A stretch of DNA of 64,000 nt from Methylotenera_A sp031417915 (lineage in GTDB: Bacteria; Pseudomonadota; Gammaproteobacteria; Burkholderiales; Methylophilaceae). Where the stretch lies: positions 13,343 through 77,342 of the forward strand of contig JANOWN010000026.1 in NCBI GenBank assembly GCA_031417915.1, in the 5' to 3' direction. Every line of letters starts with the position of its first letter. Position 1 is the stretch's first letter. Shown piece after piece: positions 34,179 to 42,579 of this stretch. The position numbers were made by a program, and so were the translations under genes. Below the pieces are notes generated by a model, which was not told where the DNA came from, did not search any database, and saw only the letters and a list, made by a program, of their open reading frames with translations.

Positions 34179-35327
34179 TCAATTACGCTTAAAACATACA
34201 TAACCTGCTAAAAAATTCTCATAAAGCACATCGCCTGCAACCGCATGGATATTGGCTTCTAGGGCAGCTATTTTAAGAATTTTTTTATCCGAAAATTCTT
34301 TCATTATTGCAACAATGTCTGCTGGAACAGCCAATTTTTCTCCGTTCAAATAAAAATTATTTTGCGCAAATAGCATCTGTGATTTTAAACTTAAAAATAA
34401 AGTTTTTTGCGCTAATTGTTTTATAAATTCAGCTTTTGAAATTTTGCGATTCGGTTCAAAAATTACGCCCAGTTTTGGCTCGGTTAAATATTTGCCTAAA
34501 AAGTCTGCAACATTATCCTTGTTCCAAGCAATGTCTCTGAGAGCCGCATCCACCTTGGCTATCATGGCATCGCTAATTTCTGCAGCATGCTTTTGCAAAG
34601 TTAAATCAGCGTCTTGATACAAAGACTCTACATACAAAGCGTCTGCGCTCAAATTGTCTTGTAAATAACTTAAAAATTCGTGCTGCAATTCTTGCGTTTT
34701 GGGCGCTCTAAAACCAATCGAATAGGTCATGCAATCGCCTGTTTCAGCAACGCCCCAATGTGCGATTTGCGGTGGCAAGTAGAGCATATCACCCGCTTCT
34801 AGCGTCCACTCTTGTTCGGCCTTAAAGTTTTGCAGTATTTTTAAAGGAGCGCCTTCAACTAAGCTTAAATCAGCCTGCGTACTTATTTTCCAATTTCTTT
34901 TGCCGCTGCTTTGCAGCAAAAACACGTCGTACGAATCTACATGCGCACCCACACCGCCGCCATCTGGCGCGTAGCTCACCATTAAATCATCTAAACGTGC
35001 GTGTGGAATAAAATCGAACAAGCCTAATAAATCCGCGGCTTCTGGCACGTATTGGTTGACGCTTTGCACTAACAGCGTCCAATCTTTGGCGGGTAATTTG
35101 GCAAAATCTTTGTCTTCAAACGGGCTGTTTTTCACCGTCCATTTGTCTTTTTTTTGTTGAATAATGCGCGCTTGCACGCCGTCTTCGCACGCCAAACCTG
35201 CCAATTCATTAGGCGAAATAAAACCTTTAAAATCAGGCATTGCCCCGCGAATCAGTAGCGGCTTTTTCTGCCAATATTCGGCCAAAAATTGTGCGGGCGT
35301 TAAGTTGTTTAAAAGTTGCATGCGCAT
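34179..35327 (-). CDS. roxA: ribosomal protein uL16 3-hydroxylase (JmjC/cupin)
   Basis: 382 residues. JmjC-type Fe(II)/2-oxoglutarate oxygenase related to YcfD/RoxA, which hydroxylates an arginine of ribosomal protein uL16. The metal motif H-x-D is His129/Asp131 in GAHVDSYDVFLLQ; LYLPPQIAHWGVA carries the third ligand His. The N-terminus (FLAEYWQKKPLLIRGA) and the C-terminal winged-helix part fit the family. Element A copy 6 encodes EANIHAVAG near the C-terminus. Confidence 0.9.
   Translation of the reverse strand: MRMQLLNNLTPAQFLAEYWQKKPLLIRGAMPDFKGFISPNELAGLACEDGVQARIIQQKKDKWTVKNSPFEDKDFAKLPAKDWTLLVQSVNQYVPEAADLLGLFDFIPHARLDDLMVSYAPDGGGVGAHVDSYDVFLLQSSGKRNWKISTQADLSLVEGAPLKILQNFKAEQEWTLEAGDMLYLPPQIAHWGVAETGDCMTYSIGFRAPKTQELQHEFLSYLQDNLSADALYVESLYQDADLTLQKHAAEISDAMIAKVDAALRDIAWNKDNVADFLGKYLTEPKLGVIFEPNRKISKAEFIKQLAQKTLFLSLKSQMLFAQNNFYLNGEKLAVPADIVAIMKEFSDKKILKIAALEANIHAVAGDVLYENFLAGYVCFKRN
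34233..34265 (+). repeat. palindromic element A, copy 6 (roxA C-terminus)
   Basis: Core GCATGGATATTGG at 34243-34255. Arms GCCTGCAA and TTCTAGGGC pair imperfectly. In frame inside roxA as A-N-I-H-A. Confidence 0.75.
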
Positions 35328-35462
35328 ATTCTAATCATGTTTTTCTTGTCGCGTAAAATTTATTAAAATTTGTGCCAATTAATTGCGTCGCTATACAAGT
35401 GGGTATATAGTTAAGTTTAAAATAACCAGACTAATAAAATCGTTTTTAAGGAGAGTTCTGAA

Positions 35463-37607
35463 ATGAATAAGCCTGTCGATTTAGACCAAAGTAATAATAC
35501 GACCACCCACCACGGCGGTTGCCCGCACGATTGCCCAGACACTTGCAGCATGGTTTATACGGTAAAAGACAAAAAACTCATTTCAGTGACAGGCAACAAA
35601 GAGCACCCGATGACGCGCGGCGGCTTGTGCGTTAAATTGCACGATTACGAAAAACGTCACTACCACCCAGACCGCTTGCTGTACCCGATGAAACGCACAG
35701 GCGCTAAGGGCAGCAAGCAGTTTATGCGTATTTCGTGGGATGAAGCGCTGGATACGATTGTGGATAAATGGCAAGACATTATCAAAAAAGATGGCCCGCG
35801 CGCGATATTACCTGTGAGTTATTTGGGTAACCAAGGTTTAGTGCATGGTTTAAACGGTGGCGATGCGTTTTTTAACCGCATGGGCGCGACAGTGTGCGAG
35901 CGTACTTTTTGTGGCGAAGGTTCTTGCACCGCATGGTTATTGACTGTGGGGCCAACGGCTGGGGTTGACCCTGAAAGTTTTTCACATTCTAAATACATTG
36001 TCATTTGGGCATGTAATTCGGTGAGCACCAACTTGCATCACTGGCACATTGTGCACGAGGCACAAAAGCGTGGCGCAAAAGTGGTGGTGATAGATGCGTA
36101 CGCTTCTAGAACAGCGAAAGAGGCCGATTGGCACATTACGCCAAAAGTGGGCACCGATGGCGCGCTGGCGATGGCGATGATGCATGTGATTATTGAAGAA
36201 GGTTTGCAAGACCAAGACTATATTGATAATTACACCGTCGGCTACAAAGAACTCGCCGAACGCGCTAAAACCCGCACGCCAGAATGGGCAGAGAAAATCA
36301 CAGGCATCCCTGCCGCAGATATTCGCAAATTTGCGCGTGAATACGCAACTACGCCACCAGCGGCGATTCGCTTGGGCGTCTCACTAGAGCGTAGTTATGG
36401 CGGCAGCCAAGCCATCCGTGCGGTGACTTGTTTGCCCGCCCTTATTGGCGCATGGCGCCACGTTGGCGGCGGCGCGCTACAGTTCCCGGTGTGGGAGCAC
36501 CCGTACAAATTCGATGTGATTTGTCGCCCAGATTTAATCCCAGAAGGCACGCCAGTGGTGAATATCCTGCAGCTTGGCCGCGCACTCACGGGCGAGTTAA
36601 ATCTTAAAACACCGATTAAATCGATGTTGGTGTGGAACACTAACCCAGTTACGCAATCACCCGAAACCGATAAAATCGTTAAAGGGCTAGAGCGCGAAGA
36701 TTTATTCACTATTGCGGCCGATCATTTTATTTCTGACACTGCTTCGTATGCCGACATCATTCTGCCAGCCGCCATGGGCGCGGAGATGGAAGATATGGTG
36801 TTATCTTGGGGGCATTTGTACCTTACCTACAACGCCAAATGTATTGATCCGCCAGGTGAAGCGCTGCCGAATAACGAGATTTTCCGCCGTTTGGCCAAGC
36901 GCATGGGCTATACCGAGCCGCAATTTAGCTGGTCAGATGCTGAATGTTTAGAAAACTATGTCGATTGGGCTGCGCCTACTTGCGAAGGCATTGGGCTAGA
37001 TTATTTACGCGAGCATGGCTTTGCGCGCCTAAAAGCGTTTGGCGATAAAGATGTGCGCGCACGGCATGCCAAAGGCGAGTTTCCCACACCAACGGGCAAA
37101 TGCCACTTTATGGTCGAAGGCGCTAAAAACTTTGTGGCAGGGCCGTTCCGCCAAATGTACGATGGCTTTCAGCCTGGTCAGGATTTAGACCCGTTACCAG
37201 ATTATTTAGCTTCGCGCGAATCTCATGAAACCAACCCAGCGTTAGCGGCAAAATATCCGCTTAATATTATTTCGCCCAAAAGTCATGGCTTTTTAAACTC
37301 ATGTTATGCCAACGTGACCGAGAAAATTAAAAATCAAGGTGAACAATTTGTGATGATTAACGTGGCAGATGCCGCTGCGCGTGGCATTAAAGAAGGTGAT
37401 ACGGTTAAAGTGTTTAATGACCGTGGCGCGTTTGAGGGCGATGCACGCATCACCAAAGATGTGAATGCAGGTGTGGTAGTCGCTACGCTCGGTTATTGGC
37501 GCCAGTTGAATAAAGGCACGGTGAATAGCATTAGCTTGGCGGAGTTTGGCGATATGGGGAATTCGGCGAGTTTTTGTGATAATTTGGTGGAAGTGGAGTT
37601 GGGGTGA
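35463..37607 (+). CDS. molybdopterin-dependent oxidoreductase (DMSO reductase superfamily)
   Basis: 714 residues. The N-terminus has the [4Fe-4S] motif Cys20-x3-Cys24-x3-Cys28-x27-Cys56. It is followed by the molybdopterin guanine dinucleotide domains (AILPVSYLGNQG, IVIWACNSVSTNLHHWHI, VVIDAYASRTAKEADWHI, WNTNPVTQSPETDKIV, TASYADIILPAAMGAEMEDM). The C-terminal domain (INVADAAARGIKEGDTVKVF) is the usual beta-barrel. It has no Tat signal, so it acts in the cytoplasm. The Mo ligand, probably a Cys or Ser in FCGEGSCTAW, is uncertain and the substrate cannot be assigned. AAGGAGAG precedes ATG. Confidence 0.88.
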   Translation: MNKPVDLDQSNNTTTHHGGCPHDCPDTCSMVYTVKDKKLISVTGNKEHPMTRGGLCVKLHDYEKRHYHPDRLLYPMKRTGAKGSKQFMRISWDEALDTIVDKWQDIIKKDGPRAILPVSYLGNQGLVHGLNGGDAFFNRMGATVCERTFCGEGSCTAWLLTVGPTAGVDPESFSHSKYIVIWACNSVSTNLHHWHIVHEAQKRGAKVVVIDAYASRTAKEADWHITPKVGTDGALAMAMMHVIIEEGLQDQDYIDNYTVGYKELAERAKTRTPEWAEKITGIPAADIRKFAREYATTPPAAIRLGVSLERSYGGSQAIRAVTCLPALIGAWRHVGGGALQFPVWEHPYKFDVICRPDLIPEGTPVVNILQLGRALTGELNLKTPIKSMLVWNTNPVTQSPETDKIVKGLEREDLFTIAADHFISDTASYADIILPAAMGAEMEDMVLSWGHLYLTYNAKCIDPPGEALPNNEIFRRLAKRMGYTEPQFSWSDAECLENYVDWAAPTCEGIGLDYLREHGFARLKAFGDKDVRARHAKGEFPTPTGKCHFMVEGAKNFVAGPFRQMYDGFQPGQDLDPLPDYLASRESHETNPALAAKYPLNIISPKSHGFLNSCYANVTEKIKNQGEQFVMINVADAAARGIKEGDTVKVFNDRGAFEGDARITKDVNAGVVVATLGYWRQLNKGTVNSISLAEFGDMGNSASFCDNLVEVELG

Positions 37608-37924
37608 AACGCCTTGCATTAAAGCTTGTTATTGCAGTTTTAATGTCTCCTATGTCTGCTTATGCTCATGGAGGCAGGACAAATGCTGAGGGTTGTCACA
37701 ATGATAGAAAACATGGAGGCTATCATTGCCATGGTGGAGGACGTACAGATGCTGCAAGTTCAGTACAAAGTTTAAAATCCAGCGATGCTACTTGTGGAAG
37801 TAAGCATTTGTGCGGACAAATGGATTCGTGCGATGAGGCGATACGTTATCTGAATGATTGTGGAGTAATGAGTTTGGATGGAGATAATGACGGGACACCT
37901 TGTGAGAGTATCTGCGGCAATTAG
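37604..37924 (+). CDS. secreted YHYH/excalibur calcium-binding-type protein
   Basis: 106 residues. Signal peptide (LVIAVLMSPMSAYA), then a His/Cys-rich YHYH-type segment (GCHNDRKHGGYHCHGG), and a C-terminal excalibur domain (DSCDEAIRYLNDCG ... LDGDNDGTPCESICGN) with a D-x-D-x-D-G calcium-loop pattern and six of the protein's eight cysteines. Starts with GTG overlapping the oxidoreductase stop by 4 bp, an odd pairing of a cytoplasmic enzyme with a secreted protein. Function unknown. Confidence 0.72.
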   Translation: MKRLALKLVIAVLMSPMSAYAHGGRTNAEGCHNDRKHGGYHCHGGGRTDAASSVQSLKSSDATCGSKHLCGQMDSCDEAIRYLNDCGVMSLDGDNDGTPCESICGN

Positions 37925-37939
37925 TCGCTTTCGCGCGGC

Positions 37940-37956
37940 AAGCTAGTATTTGGCTT
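37940..37956 (+). repeat. stem-loop B, copy 1
   Basis: AAGCTA-GTATT-TGGCTT: 6-bp stem with one G-T pair and loop GTATT, 15 bp after the stop of the excalibur gene. Confidence 0.55.
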
Positions 37957-38046
37957 CCCCAATTTGCTAAGCCACTAAAGTGACAAGCAAAGTGTGAAGG
38001 GGATTAAAGTCAAAAACAAACCAAGCGAACGCGATGGGAAGTAGAT

Positions 38047-38081
38047 GCTCTGTAGACCAATATCTATGCGACTTACAGAGC
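38047..38081 (-). repeat. palindromic element A, copy 7 (intergenic)
   Basis: Core on the minus strand is GCATAGATATTGG (one change), at 38057-38069. Arms GCTCTGTA/TACAGAGC pair perfectly over 8 bp although they differ in sequence from other copies. Confidence 0.8.
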
Positions 38082-38100
38082 ACCTATTTTAAAATGAAAA

Positions 38101-38127
38101 TGGATTCCCGCCTTCGCGGGAATGACG
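38101..38127. repeat. GTCATTCCCGC-type intergenic repeat
   Basis: TGGATTCCCGC-CTTC-GCGGGAATGACGG: a palindromic repeat type widespread in proteobacterial intergenic regions, related to those at 17422-17511. Confidence 0.7.
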
Positions 38128-38130
38128 GCT

Positions 38131-38147
38131 AAGCCAGTATTTGGCTT
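38131..38147 (+). repeat. stem-loop B, copy 2
   Basis: AAGCCA-GTATT-TGGCTT: perfect 6-bp stem, extended outward by ACGG/CCGT with one mismatch between. Confidence 0.65.
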
Positions 38148-38256
38148 GTCCGTGGAATATATGCGCTACCAAAAGTAGGCGCCTCTAGGCGAAGCGCATT
38201 ATTCACACGCCAAAACACATTCGCCTATTCGCGACTAAAGTTGATTATAATTAATC

Positions 38257-39468
38257 ATGACTTTAAAAAGCCAACTTCCAAATCCTGAATCGTCTGATTT
38301 TTATCGCCATCTGCCAGTTATTCATTCATTTGAAGAGGCGACGCGAAGTCTAATCCATACTGACGTGCCGCACGATTGGTGGATAGTGATTGCGGATGTA
38401 ATAGGCTCTACCAAGGCTATTGAAGCGGGTGCTTACAAAAAGGTGAATACTGTTGGCGTGGCTTGTATTGCGGCGGTGGTGAATGTTGACCGTAATATAG
38501 ACTTGCCCTTTTTATTCGGTGGCGATGGGGCAACCTTTGCGGTTCCAGATGACATGCTCAACCGCGTGGAGATTGCGCTGCGCGGCGCGCAGAAGCTATC
38601 GCGTGAAAGTTTTGGTTTAGATCTTAGGGTAGGTTTTGTAAAAGTGTCAGATTTAGTCAATCAAGGTTTTTGGGTTAAGTTAGGCAAACTACAATTATCC
38701 GCACATGTGACTCAGCCCGTATTTTCTGGCCGTGGTTGGGAGGAAGCGGAGCGCCGAGTAAAAACCGCTGATGCAGTGGGCGTGCGCCGAGTGGATGAGT
38801 TGGATGGTTTGGCAGATGCCAGTTTCGAAGGGTTTGAATGTCGCTGGCAAGGTGTGCCAAGCTTTAATGACCATAAGCTGGCATTGTTAGTGTGTGCAAC
38901 TTCTAAAAATGCTGAAACCAATTTGGCGACTTATCAACTTGTGCTTGAAAAAATCCAAGAAATTTATGGCGATGTTGTGCAATATCATCCCTTGCAAGCG
39001 CAGGCCATGCGCCTAACGTTTAACCCCAAACTATTGGTGCATGAGTGGCGGGTACGTACAAGCCAGTTTGCTATAAAGAAGCGCATCTCATATTTAGCTA
39101 AAATGCTGTTTCAAAACTTTGCAGGCATGATTTTGTTTGCGCGTAATATGGATACTGAAGCTGTTAAATGGAGCGCTTATCGAGACGAGTTGGTAGAAAA
39201 CTCAGACTTTCGCAAATTTGATGGCATGTTGCGTATGGTGATGGATGGTAGTGAGGCGCAAGCAACTGCGTTGCAAAGTTTTCTTGATGCTGAACATCTA
39301 GCAGGCAGGTTGGCGTATGGCATGCATAAATCGCGCGAGGCCTTAATCACATGCATCGTGCAATCGGTTAATGGCAATCACATGCATTTTGTCGATGGTA
39401 GTGATGGTGGTTATGCGCTTGCGGCTAAAGGGTTGAAGCTGCAGTTAGTAGCGGGACGTCAAGGCTAG
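38257..39468 (+). CDS. DUF3095 protein with nucleotidyl-cyclase-like motifs
   Basis: 403 residues, soluble. The first 200 residues look like a class III cyclase/GGDEF-type palm: IADVIGSTKAIEAG (Asp47) matches the first metal-binding strand of cyclases, and FLFGGDGATFAVP (Asp90) the beta-hairpin with the second acidic residue. The rest (LVHEWRVRTSQFAIKKRISY ... DGSDGGYALAAKGLKLQ) is DUF3095-specific. Whether it makes a cyclic nucleotide is unknown. It stands alone, converging with the lipoprotein gene. Confidence 0.75.
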   Translation: MTLKSQLPNPESSDFYRHLPVIHSFEEATRSLIHTDVPHDWWIVIADVIGSTKAIEAGAYKKVNTVGVACIAAVVNVDRNIDLPFLFGGDGATFAVPDDMLNRVEIALRGAQKLSRESFGLDLRVGFVKVSDLVNQGFWVKLGKLQLSAHVTQPVFSGRGWEEAERRVKTADAVGVRRVDELDGLADASFEGFECRWQGVPSFNDHKLALLVCATSKNAETNLATYQLVLEKIQEIYGDVVQYHPLQAQAMRLTFNPKLLVHEWRVRTSQFAIKKRISYLAKMLFQNFAGMILFARNMDTEAVKWSAYRDELVENSDFRKFDGMLRMVMDGSEAQATALQSFLDAEHLAGRLAYGMHKSREALITCIVQSVNGNHMHFVDGSDGGYALAAKGLKLQLVAGRQG

Positions 39469-39469
39469 G

Positions 39470-40213
39470 CTAAAATGGCAAAAATACTGCGGTGGCGAGG
39501 CTTTGCATCACACGTGAAATCATGCGTTGAGATTTTTCGGCTAAGGCAATGGCATATAAATCGGTGCGGCCTATCATTTTGCCAAATTCGCGTTCAAAAC
39601 TTAAATTACGGTCTTTGTCGTTAATCTCGTTGGTGAGCAAATACAAATTGCCATCGGCATCGCGCGCTGTAGAGAGCTTCCAGACGGCGATTTCAATATT
39701 GCGCGCGACGTTGTAAACGCTTTGCGGTTCAATTTTATCGGTTATATAAAAGTCAGTTTTATTGCCGTGCGCCTTAAGTAGCATGGTGTGCAGGCCGACA
39801 ATGAAAGTTAGTACGCGATCACCCTGATAATCTGGATTAAACGTTAAAAAAATAGCATCTGTACCTTGCTTGTTATCCATATCTTTAAACTGAAAATGAT
39901 GTTGCGATTCGCCATCAAACACCCAATCCACCATTTTTTCTATTGGGCTAGTGGTACTTTTGGTGAGCTCATGCGGATTGCGCTTATAAAGCTTAGTCAT
40001 TAAATTGCGTAAGCTTTTTGTATTTTCCTCAACCTCTACATCGGCCATGCGGTCCATATCGGTTTTCCCCAATTGGTTGGCAGTGCTTCTATCGCCGCGC
40101 TCGGGAATAGGTTTGCCTTCGAATGGGGTGTTTGTAGTGCATGCCGTGATTAATGAAAAAGCGACTAGGCTGCAAGCCAATATCCACGCGGGTTGCAGGG
40201 CAGCTATTTTCAT
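39470..40213 (-). CDS. lipoprotein of unknown function
   Basis: 247 residues. Signal peptide with lipobox LITAC (Cys25). I do not recognise the mature domain, which is mixed alpha/beta with the blocks DAIFLTFNPDYQGDRVLTFIVGLHTML and VYNVARNIEIAVWKLSTARD. The first 15 residues, including most of the hydrophobic core (LQPAWILACSL), are encoded by element A copy 8. The only in-frame start is the ATG just before it, so the element is part of the export signal. It lies directly downstream of phoR on the same strand and may be co-transcribed. Confidence 0.65.
   Translation of the reverse strand: MKIAALQPAWILACSLVAFSLITACTTNTPFEGKPIPERGDRSTANQLGKTDMDRMADVEVEENTKSLRNLMTKLYKRNPHELTKSTTSPIEKMVDWVFDGESQHHFQFKDMDNKQGTDAIFLTFNPDYQGDRVLTFIVGLHTMLLKAHGNKTDFYITDKIEPQSVYNVARNIEIAVWKLSTARDADGNLYLLTNEINDKDRNLSFEREFGKMIGRTDLYAIALAEKSQRMISRVMQSLATAVFLPF
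40168..40202 (-). repeat. palindromic element A, copy 8 (signal peptide of lipoprotein)
   Basis: Core on the minus strand GCGTGGATATTGG at 40177-40189. Arms CTGCAA/TTGCAG pair over 6 bp. The gene reads the GCGTGG strand here (A-W-I-L-A-C), unlike most genic copies. Confidence 0.8.
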
Positions 40214-40223
40214 GCTTTAGAAA

Positions 40224-41537
40224 TCATTTTTTATGCGCAATACGTGATTTAGGGAAAACCACGCTAAACGTGCTGCCGACGTCAATTTCGCTGCTGATTT
40301 CTAACTTGGCTTGGTGACGAATGAGAATATGCTTGACGATGGAAAGCCCAAGCCCAGTGCCTCCAGTTTCGCGGCTCCGGCCACGATCGACGCGATAAAA
40401 GCGCTCGGTGAGCCGGTCGATATGTTGTTGCTCGATGCCAATGCCAGTATCACGTACGGCAAATGTTGGTTGCTTATTCATGAGCTGCCAAGTAATGAAT
40501 ATCTCATTGCCTTTTGGCGTATAACGCACAGCGTTGCTGACCAAATTGCTAAATGCGCTACGCAGCTCTTCCTGAGAGCCTTTTAGATTAAGGCTTGCGT
40601 CGGCATCAAGATGGATTTTATGTTTAGTTTTATACAAACTTTGGCTTAAGCCAAGTGCGTCATTTTGTAAGCTTTTTAACAAATTGCTCATGTCAATTTC
40701 GTTGTCGTCAGGCGCGTCACTGCTGCTTTCTATGGTCGAGAGCGTGAGCAAATCCTCGATAATATGGCGCATGCGTCCAGTTTGCTCTTGCATCATGCCG
40801 AAGTAGGTTTTTATCGCGTCTGGCACGGCGCCTTCCATGTCGCTCAGCGTTTCTAAAAAGCCGCCCACTACGGTGAGTGGCGTACGTAATTCATGAGAAA
40901 CGTTGGCAATAAAATCGCGGCGCATCACGTCGACTTTTTCTAGCTGTGTCATATCGCGACAAATGAGTAATTTTTGCTGATTTTCAAATGGAATGATCTG
41001 AATTTCGAGGATTAACTCTGGATTGCGCCAAGACTTAAGTTTAAATGGCTCGTTGTAAGTCTCACTATATAAATAGGCAATAAAATGGCTATCGCGAACT
41101 AAATTCACAATTGGTAATTTTTTATCAGTGTTTAAATCTAGGCCAAGCTGATTCTCGGCATGCGGCGTGCACCACTCAATCTCATTGCTGGGGCTAAGTA
41201 TAACTAAGCCATCTGGGATTGCATCGGCGGTGAGGTTAAAGCGCTCTATTGCAGCGCTTAACTGCGCTTCTTTGGATAAGTTATTGCGCTCGTATTGCAA
41301 CAGTGCAGTGAATACCTCTTCCCACGCGCCTGAGCCTTCAGGGATTTCTTTTAACGCGGGATTTTTAAACCAAAGATGTAATTGGTGTAGCCAAGCGATG
41401 TGGCCGTTAAGATAAACTAATAGGCTAGCTGAGAATGCCAGCAAGGCAACGGTGACGCTGCTAATCAGCCATATAAACAAGCAGATTACGCCGAGCGCGC
41501 AAACAAATAAACCTGCTTTTAAACGGATATCCGGCAC
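40224..41537 (-). CDS. phoR: phosphate regulon sensor histidine kinase PhoR
   Basis: 437 residues. Two N-terminal membrane helices (LFVCALGVICLFIWLI, VTVALLAFSASLLVYL), a PAS domain (AIPDGLVILSPSNEIEWC), the dimerisation/phosphoacceptor helix with His in FIANVSHELRTPLTVVGG, and a catalytic ATPase domain with N, G1 and G2 boxes (NLVSNAVRYT, VRDTGIGIE, GGTGLGLSIVKH). The architecture without a periplasmic domain is typical of PhoR, which senses phosphate through the Pst/PhoU system. phoB lies upstream on the same strand, 157 bp away with stem-loop B copy 3 between them. Confidence 0.93.
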   Translation of the reverse strand: MPDIRLKAGLFVCALGVICLFIWLISSVTVALLAFSASLLVYLNGHIAWLHQLHLWFKNPALKEIPEGSGAWEEVFTALLQYERNNLSKEAQLSAAIERFNLTADAIPDGLVILSPSNEIEWCTPHAENQLGLDLNTDKKLPIVNLVRDSHFIAYLYSETYNEPFKLKSWRNPELILEIQIIPFENQQKLLICRDMTQLEKVDVMRRDFIANVSHELRTPLTVVGGFLETLSDMEGAVPDAIKTYFGMMQEQTGRMRHIIEDLLTLSTIESSSDAPDDNEIDMSNLLKSLQNDALGLSQSLYKTKHKIHLDADASLNLKGSQEELRSAFSNLVSNAVRYTPKGNEIFITWQLMNKQPTFAVRDTGIGIEQQHIDRLTERFYRVDRGRSRETGGTGLGLSIVKHILIRHQAKLEISSEIDVGSTFSVVFPKSRIAHKK

Positions 41538-41654
41538 AATTAAGCCTAAAATTAAACCAAAGTTAAAAATTGGCTTAATTATAGCCAGATTTGGCGTGTA
41601 AATAACCCACTTTGACGTGTAAATAACAAACTTTAGTTGGTATATTTCACGGGC

Positions 41655-41671
41655 AAGCCAAATACTGGCTT
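41655..41671 (-). repeat. stem-loop B, copy 3 (between phoB and phoR)
   Basis: AAGCCA-AATAC-TGGCTT on the plus strand, the reverse complement of the copies at 37940 and 38131. Perfect 6-bp stem, 7-8 bp with flanks. Located in the phoB-phoR intergenic space where it could modulate phoR expression. Confidence 0.65.
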
Positions 41672-41693
41672 GAGGTTCAGCGGTTATAGTTGC

Positions 41694-42386
41694 TTAATTG
41701 TTTTGTGCCGATAAACGATAGCCCGAGCCGCGTACGGTTTGAATTAAATCTTGGTGGTTAGATACCGCCAAAGCATTGCGAAGTCTGCGAATATGCACAT
41801 CGACGGTTCTATCTTCCACAAATACGCGGTCGCCCCATACTTTATCTAGCAACTGGCTGCGCGAATGCACGCGCTCGGCATTGCTCATAAAGTAATGTAA
41901 AAGTCTAAACTCAGTTGGCCCCAAGTCAATATTGGCGCTGTTTCCAGTCACGCGGTGCGTGGTTGGGTCTAGCAATAGCCCCATAATCTCGATAGGATCA
42001 TCGGTCATTTGTGGCGCACGGCGGCGTAGCACAGCCTTGATGCGCGCATTCAACTCACGCGGGCTAAACGGTTTGGTCACGTAATCATCGGCACCCACTT
42101 CTAAGCCGCGCACTTTGTCGAATTCATCACCACGCGCGGTCAACATGATAATCGGTATCGCCTTGGTGAGACTGTCCGATTTCAAACGCCGCGCATATTC
42201 AATGCCGCTCATGCCAGGTAGCATCCAATCCAGTAAAATCAAATCTGGCAGCGTGTTGCGAAGCAACTCTTGCGCATGCTCTACGCTAAGCGCGCGCATG
42301 GCGTTGTGACCTGCTTGCGTAATGTTAAGCGCAAGCAGCTCTTGAATTGCAGGTTCGTCTTCAATGACTAAAATGTTGGCAGGCAT
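41694..42386 (-). CDS. phoB: phosphate regulon response regulator PhoB
   Basis: 230 residues from the ATG at 42386 (preceded by GAGAGAA); a TTG 12 nt further up is less likely. Receiver domain with phosphoacceptor Asp53 in LILLDWMLPGMSG and the conserved Lys in DDYVTKPFSPREL. A C-terminal OmpR-type winged helix (LGPTEFRLLHYFMSNAERVHSR... VHIRRLRNAL) follows. A three-unit Pho box stands 36 bp upstream, so it should be autoregulated. Confidence 0.96.
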   Translation of the reverse strand: MPANILVIEDEPAIQELLALNITQAGHNAMRALSVEHAQELLRNTLPDLILLDWMLPGMSGIEYARRLKSDSLTKAIPIIMLTARGDEFDKVRGLEVGADDYVTKPFSPRELNARIKAVLRRRAPQMTDDPIEIMGLLLDPTTHRVTGNSANIDLGPTEFRLLHYFMSNAERVHSRSQLLDKVWGDRVFVEDRTVDVHIRRLRNALAVSNHQDLIQTVRGSGYRLSAQNN

Positions 42387-42421
42387 TTTCTCTCTCAATC
42401 TATTTGATTATGCGCCATTTT

Positions 42422-42450
42422 GTGACTTTAATATGACATATTGATGACAA
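42422..42450 (-). promoter_or_regulatory. Pho box upstream of phoB
   Basis: On the minus strand TTGTCAT-caat-ATGTCAT-atta-AAGTCAC: three 7-bp units with exact 11-bp periodicity. This is the known PhoB site structure (direct repeats of CTGTCAT separated by 4 AT-rich bases). Oriented toward phoB, and also within the divergent region of the OFA transporter. Confidence 0.8.
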
Positions 42451-42579
42451 AATTCAAGTGTTTTTTTGAGATAAAATTTATTGTGTAATTGCCATTTTTG
42501 GTATTTTGTAAGACTATGTAGTTTGTTAACAAAATAACGACAGAACATCAATTTCCAGGTCTATTTTAGGGGTGGCAGC

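Larger units (their letters stand above)
37925..38256. repeat. gene-free repeat cluster
   Basis: 332 bp with no gene but four repeats: stem-loop B copy 1 (37940-37956), element A copy 7 (38047-38081), a GGATTCCCGC/GCGGGAATGACGG repeat (38101-38127) and stem-loop B copy 2 (38131-38147). The remaining DNA shows nothing clear. Confidence 0.7.
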
